Part shown: in pieces, positions 14,299-17,501 of the stretch
Layout of the letters: each line of letters begins with the position of its first letter
Numbering within the stretch: the first letter of the stretch is position 1
NCBI GenBank assembly: GCA_027729925.1
Contig: JAQCEB010000018.1
Location: 1-17,501, forward strand
Length of the DNA stretch: 17,501 bases
Source of the DNA: Actinomycetota bacterium
GTDB taxonomy: Bacteria; Actinomycetota; Acidimicrobiia; Actinomarinales; Actinomarinaceae
Direction of reading: 5' to 3'
Notes under the pieces: generated by a model
Told to the model about the DNA's origin: nothing
Databases searched by the model: none
Seen by the model: the letters and a program-made list of their open reading frames with translations, nothing else
Program-made: the position numbers and the translations under genes

Positions 14299-14580
14299 GT
14301 GGAGCAATCATCAATGGAAGAACTAATCGGAGGAATGCCTTCTTGGACAGAAGAAGCTAATTGTAAAGGCGCAGATGCTGACTTATTTTTTCCAGAAAGA
14401 GGTGCTTCTACTCGAAAAGCTAAATCTATTTGTCGTGCATGTTCCGTCCAATCAGATTGCCTTGAATATGCTATAGAAAATTCTGAAAAATTTGGAATTT
14501 GGGGTGGTCTTTCTGAAAGAGAACGCAGAAAAATAAAAAGACAAAGTTCTTCAGATTTCGATATTAGAGAAGTTGGTTAA
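14299..14580 (+). CDS. whiB: WhiB-family iron-sulfur transcriptional regulator (WhiB2/WhmD-like)
   Basis: The 93-residue protein is a Wbl factor, an actinobacterial regulator that binds a [4Fe-4S] cluster and usually the primary sigma factor. The cluster cysteines are Cys22, Cys45, Cys48 and Cys54, the last three in CRACSVQSDC. The G(V/I)WGG turn is at 66-70, followed by the basic stretch ERERRKIKR for DNA. The block FFPERGASTRKAKSIC and FGIWGGLSERERR resemble the WhiB/WhmD group, which controls septation and sporulation in Streptomyces and mycobacteria; subgroup choice is from memory. The GTG start has a strong AAGGAG. Its promoter carries an inverted repeat. The stop shares the bases TTAA with that of the convergent peroxiredoxin gene. 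This gene is the best marker of the organism's phylum. Confidence 0.93.
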   Translation: MEQSSMEELIGGMPSWTEEANCKGADADLFFPERGASTRKAKSICRACSVQSDCLEYAIENSEKFGIWGGLSERERRKIKRQSSSDFDIREVG

Positions 14581-15029
14581 GAGCTGTAAGCTTCTTTATA
14601 ATCCTCAATACTTCTTGGTTCGATAATTTCGTCAGTTTTTATTATTTTTGTGACAATATTATTTTCATCAGTAATGTAGGTTACTCTCATCGATATTCCA
14701 ACTTGGTCATTGAAACATCCAAATTTTTTAGACACTTCACCATGTGGCCAAAAATCAGCAAGGACTGGATAATCTAAATTATAATGTTTTACCCAAGCGT
14801 CATTTGTTGGACGAGCACAAACTGTAATTATTACTGTATCCGGAGTTTCAGTATTATTTGAAAAATTATCTCTTAACTCACAAACTTCTTTGTCGCAAAC
14901 TGTACTAAATGGAAATGGAATAAATACAAATGATGTTTTTTTACCTAAAAAATCTTCATCCGACATACTAACTTTACTATTACTAACTAAATTAAAACTT
15001 GGTATTTTATCTCCGATATTTATAGACAT
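14577..15029 (-). CDS. Peroxiredoxin, AhpE-like
   Basis: This 150-residue thiol peroxidase should reduce hydrogen peroxide or organic hydroperoxides. The active-site motif P-x3-S-x2-C is PFPFSTVC, residues 38-45, making Cys45 the peroxidatic cysteine, the same number as in M. tuberculosis AhpE. DFWPHGEVSKKFGCF (92-106) is typical of the AhpE group. The usual aromatic-rich FTGIC context is altered to FSTVC. Additional cysteines at 50, 71 and 105 could act as resolving residues; mycobacterial AhpE is one-Cys, so the recycling partner is open. A clear AAAGGAG precedes the ATG at 15029. It ends tail to tail with whiB, overlapping by four bases. It follows the htrA-DUF2342 pair on the same strand after 43 bases. 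Confidence 0.86.
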   Translation of the reverse strand: MSINIGDKIPSFNLVSNSKVSMSDEDFLGKKTSFVFIPFPFSTVCDKEVCELRDNFSNNTETPDTVIITVCARPTNDAWVKHYNLDYPVLADFWPHGEVSKKFGCFNDQVGISMRVTYITDENNIVTKIIKTDEIIEPRSIEDYKEAYSS

Positions 15030-15036
15030 TTTTTTT

Positions 15037-15043
15037 CTCCTTT
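15037..15043 (-). promoter_or_regulatory. Ribosome-binding site (AAAGGAG) of the peroxiredoxin gene
   Basis: On the minus strand AAAGGAG lies seven bases before the ATG at 15029. It confirms that start and marks the gene as leadered. A TAAAAT box at 15058-15053 just upstream could be its -10 element, but the 43-base gap also allows read-through from the DUF2342 gene. Confidence 0.65.
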
Positions 15044-15072
15044 GTAAAAATAATTTTAGTGTGCAAATTTAA

Positions 15073-16092
15073 TTAAATTGGAGGCAATGAAGTTCTAGCT
15101 GCCCAAGCTATTGGATCTAAAATTTCTTCTAAAGATGGAATTAAGTTGGTATCAGACAGAATTTCATCAAGAGTAAATACGTTTACTGAATCACTTAAAA
15201 AATTAATAAAAGTTTTTGAGGAATCTTCGTAACTTGCAAGTTTTTGTTCTAATCCTTGACTTGATGAATTTTCAAATATAAAACTTAAGTCCATTACTAA
15301 ATCGACAACACTTTTATCTAGAAAAGTAAGAAGTTCTTTACTTCTTACTTTGATAACTTCTCTATAGAAACTTAATGGTCCAAGTATTGGGTCAAAAAAA
15401 GTTTCTAAATTAAAATTTTCCATTTCTGGTATTGAGTTCATAATTTCTTGAGGATTTGTAAAATTTTCAAAATCAATTTTTGAGCTGTTATCTTGAAAAC
15501 TAGAGATAAGACTAGAGTTACTCTCATTTAATTTATCAATCAAAAATTGAAATGGAGCTTCATATTTACCCATTGATAAAGCTATATATTCAATGGTCAT
15601 TAAAGCCATAACTAACTCATTTTCATTTACGTCAAATTGGTTTACTCTTTTGTCAAAGTTCTGATAATTAATAGCAAGAGTATTACTTTTTGGAAGTAAA
15701 ATTCCAAAATGGCTTAATCCAAAAGTGTTTTTAGCTAAAAAAGAGGTTAAATTACCAAGTTGCATTCCTAAAAGAGAAGATTGTAGATTACCAAAACCAA
15801 AGTCGATATTATTATTTGAAAGTTTTGAAAAATCAAAATGCTGAATTGAGTCAATAAACCATTCACCCCATTGTTTTTTAGAAAGTAATTTAAAATCTAA
15901 AATTTCAGAATCAGAAATATTGAGTTTTATTACTTTAAAAATTTCTTCATAGTTAACTTCTTTGTTAGAAAAGGTAAGCTGATTTTCTTCTTTATTCAAA
16001 TGATTATTAATTTGTTTAGCAAGTTTCCAATTTACTTCATCATCGTTGTTACTAAATAAATTAAACAGTTGTGAAAATATGTCGTCAGACAT
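15073..16092 (-). CDS. DUF2342/zincin-like family protein with a degenerate active site
   Basis: The 339-residue protein has no signal peptide or membrane segment. Its middle, GNLTSFLAKNTFGLSHFGILLP (from residue 113), and its end, ILSDTNLIPSLEEILDPIAW (311-330), resemble the actinobacterial DUF2342 family, annotated as zinc-dependent metalloprotease or putative hydrolase, whose ends read like DLLPTAEDLDDPxAW. In that family the segment after LxxALHEAAH supplies the HExxH zinc ligands. Here the equivalent stretch reads VMALMTIEYIAL (161-172), with no histidine. The later EGxxDHVVD-like segment is replaced by DKSVVDLVMD (259-268). So the protein is probably not an active zinc peptidase. The start codon shares one base with the htrA stop (TAATG), implying coupled synthesis. 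Family assignment is from remembered consensus, so moderate; function unknown. Confidence 0.6.
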   Translation of the reverse strand: MSDDIFSQLFNLFSNNDDEVNWKLAKQINNHLNKEENQLTFSNKEVNYEEIFKVIKLNISDSEILDFKLLSKKQWGEWFIDSIQHFDFSKLSNNNIDFGFGNLQSSLLGMQLGNLTSFLAKNTFGLSHFGILLPKSNTLAINYQNFDKRVNQFDVNENELVMALMTIEYIALSMGKYEAPFQFLIDKLNESNSSLISSFQDNSSKIDFENFTNPQEIMNSIPEMENFNLETFFDPILGPLSFYREVIKVRSKELLTFLDKSVVDLVMDLSFIFENSSSQGLEQKLASYEDSSKTFINFLSDSVNVFTLDEILSDTNLIPSLEEILDPIAWAARTSLPPI

Positions 16093-17297
16093 TAAACATC
16101 AGTGGGTCTTAAATCTAATTGAAACATTAATGTTATTCTTTGCTCATTTCTAAGTATTTCAATTTCAATTTCGTCACCAGCTCTCTTTTTGCGAAGTTCT
16201 GTAATTAATCCATCTAGAGTTTTGACTTCTTTACCATCTAATTTTTTAATTATATCGCCTTGAAGCGCTCCAGCTTTTGCTATTGCAAATTGGATATTAT
16301 TTGGGCTATATAATTCTTGTATAAATACTCCTGCAAAAATTCTTGCACCATCATCTGCAGTTTCAAAGTGCTGTGCACCGAGAATTCCCAAAAAAGCATG
16401 ATTAATTTCACCAAAATCTATCAGATCTTCAACAATATTTAAAGCTAAATTTATTGGAACAGCAAAGCCAAGTCCTTCTGCTCCTACATCTGCTGTAGCT
16501 ATGGCGGTTGTTATTCCGATAAGTTCACCATTGCTATTAATTAAAGCTCCACCACTAGACCCTCGAGTAATTGGAGCATCGGTTTGAATTAGGCCAAATA
16601 GAGTTACCGCCGAACCGTCAAAATCATTACCAACATCTAATCTTCGTTGAAGAGCTGAAACAACACCTGTCGTGACAGTTGGAGCCGCACCTAAAGTAAG
16701 GGGATGACCAATTGCTACTGCCAAATCGCCAACAACTAAATTATCACTATTTCCAATACCTATTGAAACTAAATTAGAAGAAGATATTTTTATTAATGCG
16801 ATATCTGTAAGTTTGTCAGAACCAATAATTGTTGCTTCATACAATCTACCGTCTTCAAAAATTGCCCTTACTTCATTAACTCCTTCAATAACATGATGGT
16901 TTGTAATAATAAGTCCTTCATTAGAAATAACTACACCTGATCCACCACCCATTGAAATAAATTCATTATTTTCATCCAAAGTTCCTACTTGAATTTGTAC
17001 AATAGTTTTTGTTGCTAATTCAGCTATAGATACAATTTCAGAAGAATCAACCCTCGGCATAACTAGCTCAGTTTGTTTTATTGTTTCTGTGATTGTTATA
17101 GGATCGGGTAATACCACTTCTTGTGATTCAAAAATACCAAAAGTGTAAAGAAAGAAGAGAACAATGCTACTTGAAACTAATGAAGATCCAATTATTAAAT
17201 TTATAGAGCTTTTGTTCTTTGTAGATTTTTCTTCAATAAGATCAGAAATATATTTTTTTTGCTCAAATAATTCTTGTTGCGTAAAGTTGCTATCCAT
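16092..17297 (-). CDS. Membrane-anchored HtrA/DegP-type serine protease with one PDZ domain
   Basis: HtrA proteases degrade or refold damaged exported proteins outside the membrane. The 401-residue protein has a cytoplasmic start of about 32 residues, one membrane segment (33-53), a linker, a trypsin-like domain (about 92-295) and a PDZ domain (about 300-395). The triad is His135 (TNHHVI), Asp165 (LTDIALIKI) and Ser248 in TRGSSGGAL, where most relatives have NPGNSGGAL, so the oxyanion loop is slightly unusual but the GxSGG core is kept. The layout matches actinobacterial PepD/HtrA proteins. It leads an operon with the DUF2342-like gene, overlapping TAATG. A TATTAT box six bases before its ATG suggests a leaderless mRNA. 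Confidence 0.93.
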   Translation of the reverse strand: MDSNFTQQELFEQKKYISDLIEEKSTKNKSSINLIIGSSLVSSSIVLFFLYTFGIFESQEVVLPDPITITETIKQTELVMPRVDSSEIVSIAELATKTIVQIQVGTLDENNEFISMGGGSGVVISNEGLIITNHHVIEGVNEVRAIFEDGRLYEATIIGSDKLTDIALIKISSSNLVSIGIGNSDNLVVGDLAVAIGHPLTLGAAPTVTTGVVSALQRRLDVGNDFDGSAVTLFGLIQTDAPITRGSSGGALINSNGELIGITTAIATADVGAEGLGFAVPINLALNIVEDLIDFGEINHAFLGILGAQHFETADDGARIFAGVFIQELYSPNNIQFAIAKAGALQGDIIKKLDGKEVKTLDGLITELRKKRAGDEIEIEILRNEQRITLMFQLDLRPTDV

Positions 17298-17303
17298 ATT
17301 TAC

Positions 17304-17309
17304 ATAATA
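17304..17309 (-). promoter_or_regulatory. Candidate -10 box (TATTAT) for a leaderless htrA mRNA
   Basis: On the minus strand TATTAT ends six bases before the htrA ATG at 17297, placing the transcript start on the start codon. It matches TATAAT at five positions, and no Shine-Dalgarno sequence is present. The divergent gap up to 17404 is nearly all A/T; it also holds AGTTAT (17332-17337) and its complement ATAACT (17345-17350), a weak inverted repeat. Confidence 0.38.
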
Positions 17310-17404
17310 GATACCGTTAAAATGTATAAAAAGTTATTACAAATATAACTAATGCAAAATCTTTATTTGAAATTATTAATTTTTCTTCTTAAAGTAATAT
17401 CTAA

Positions 17405-17501
17405 GTGCTTGAGGTAAAAAATTTAGAAGTTGTCTATCAGGACGTAATCTTAGTTTTAAGAGGTATTTCGCTTCAAATACCAAAAGGTAAAATTGTTGCT
17501 C
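17405..17501 (+). CDS. ABC transporter ATP-binding protein, LivF-like, partial (N-terminus only)
   Basis: From the GTG at 17405 the plus strand stays open to the right edge, giving 32 codons. They read VLEVKNLEVVYQDVILVLRG, then ISLQIPKGKIVA, which is the first beta-sheet of an ABC ATPase just before the Walker A loop, with the usual aromatic (Tyr11) that stacks on adenine. The wording LEVxNxEVVYxxVILVLRGxSLxxPxGxIVAL is typical of the LivF/LivG ATPases of branched-chain amino-acid importers. A TAA at 17402-17404, directly before the GTG and in frame, fixes the 5' limit; no clear ribosome-binding site is seen. It diverges from htrA by 107 bases. Substrate cannot be confirmed because Walker A, the signature motif and the neighbours lie outside the window. 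Confidence 0.75.
   Translation, partial: MLEVKNLEVVYQDVILVLRGISLQIPKGKIVA

Noticed and set aside
15327..15350. AAGAAG/CTTCTT inverted repeat
   Set aside because: Six-base arms of low complexity inside the DUF2342-like coding sequence; expected by chance.
1..17501. tRNA or rRNA genes, CRISPR arrays, insertion sequences, prophage or defence genes
   Set aside because: No such signatures were found on reading both strands; no regularly spaced repeats, transposase motifs or terminal inverted repeats were seen, and no gap without a gene exceeds about 120 bases.

Overview
The window is strongly AT-rich and densely packed with genes. A WhiB-family regulator (14299-14580) with its four cysteines points to an actinobacterium, because WhiB proteins are essentially confined to that phylum and its phages. 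WhiB, low GC, very short spacers, overlapping start/stop codons and several apparently leaderless genes together suggest a streamlined marine actinobacterium such as the Ca. Actinomarina lineage. That placement is inference; no rRNA is present.

Layout: (1) 1-571, minus strand: N-terminal part of a YczE-type membrane protein, running off the left edge. (2) 625-1873, plus: YceI-like lipoprotein overlapping a NudL-type Nudix hydrolase. (3) 1858-2784, minus: EamA/DMT transporter, convergent with the Nudix gene and divergent from trpS. (4) 2813-5966, plus: trpS, then a pcrA/uvrD helicase. (5) 6018-10184, plus: TCA-cycle operon sucC-sucD-icd-mdh, with mdh split between two frames near 9837. (6) 10195-10576: promoter region with three A-tract repeats, then the HU gene hup. 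(7) A perfect 11-bp-stem terminator (10597-10622) between converging hup and the sdh operon. (8) 14183-10627, minus: sdhC-sdhD-sdhA-sdhB plus a small SCP2-like gene, each junction overlapping by 1 or 4 bases. (9) 14299-14580, plus: whiB, with a 9-bp inverted repeat between promoter and ribosome-binding site, convergent with an AhpE-like peroxiredoxin (15029-14577). (10) 17297-15073, minus: membrane-anchored HtrA-type protease overlapping a DUF2342-like protein that seems to have lost its zincin active site. (11) 17405-17501, plus: first 32 codons of a LivF-like ABC ATPase.

Function: the core is energy metabolism. Isocitrate dehydrogenase, both succinyl-CoA synthetase subunits, the four-subunit succinate dehydrogenase and malate dehydrogenase lie within about 8 kb in two converging operons. 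No 2-oxoglutarate dehydrogenase, fumarase, citrate synthase or aconitase gene is visible here.

Nothing in the window is clearly a new biological system. The best candidates for a second look are the mdh frameshift, the phased A-tract repeats before hup, the palindrome before whiB, and the apparently inactive zincin coupled to HtrA.
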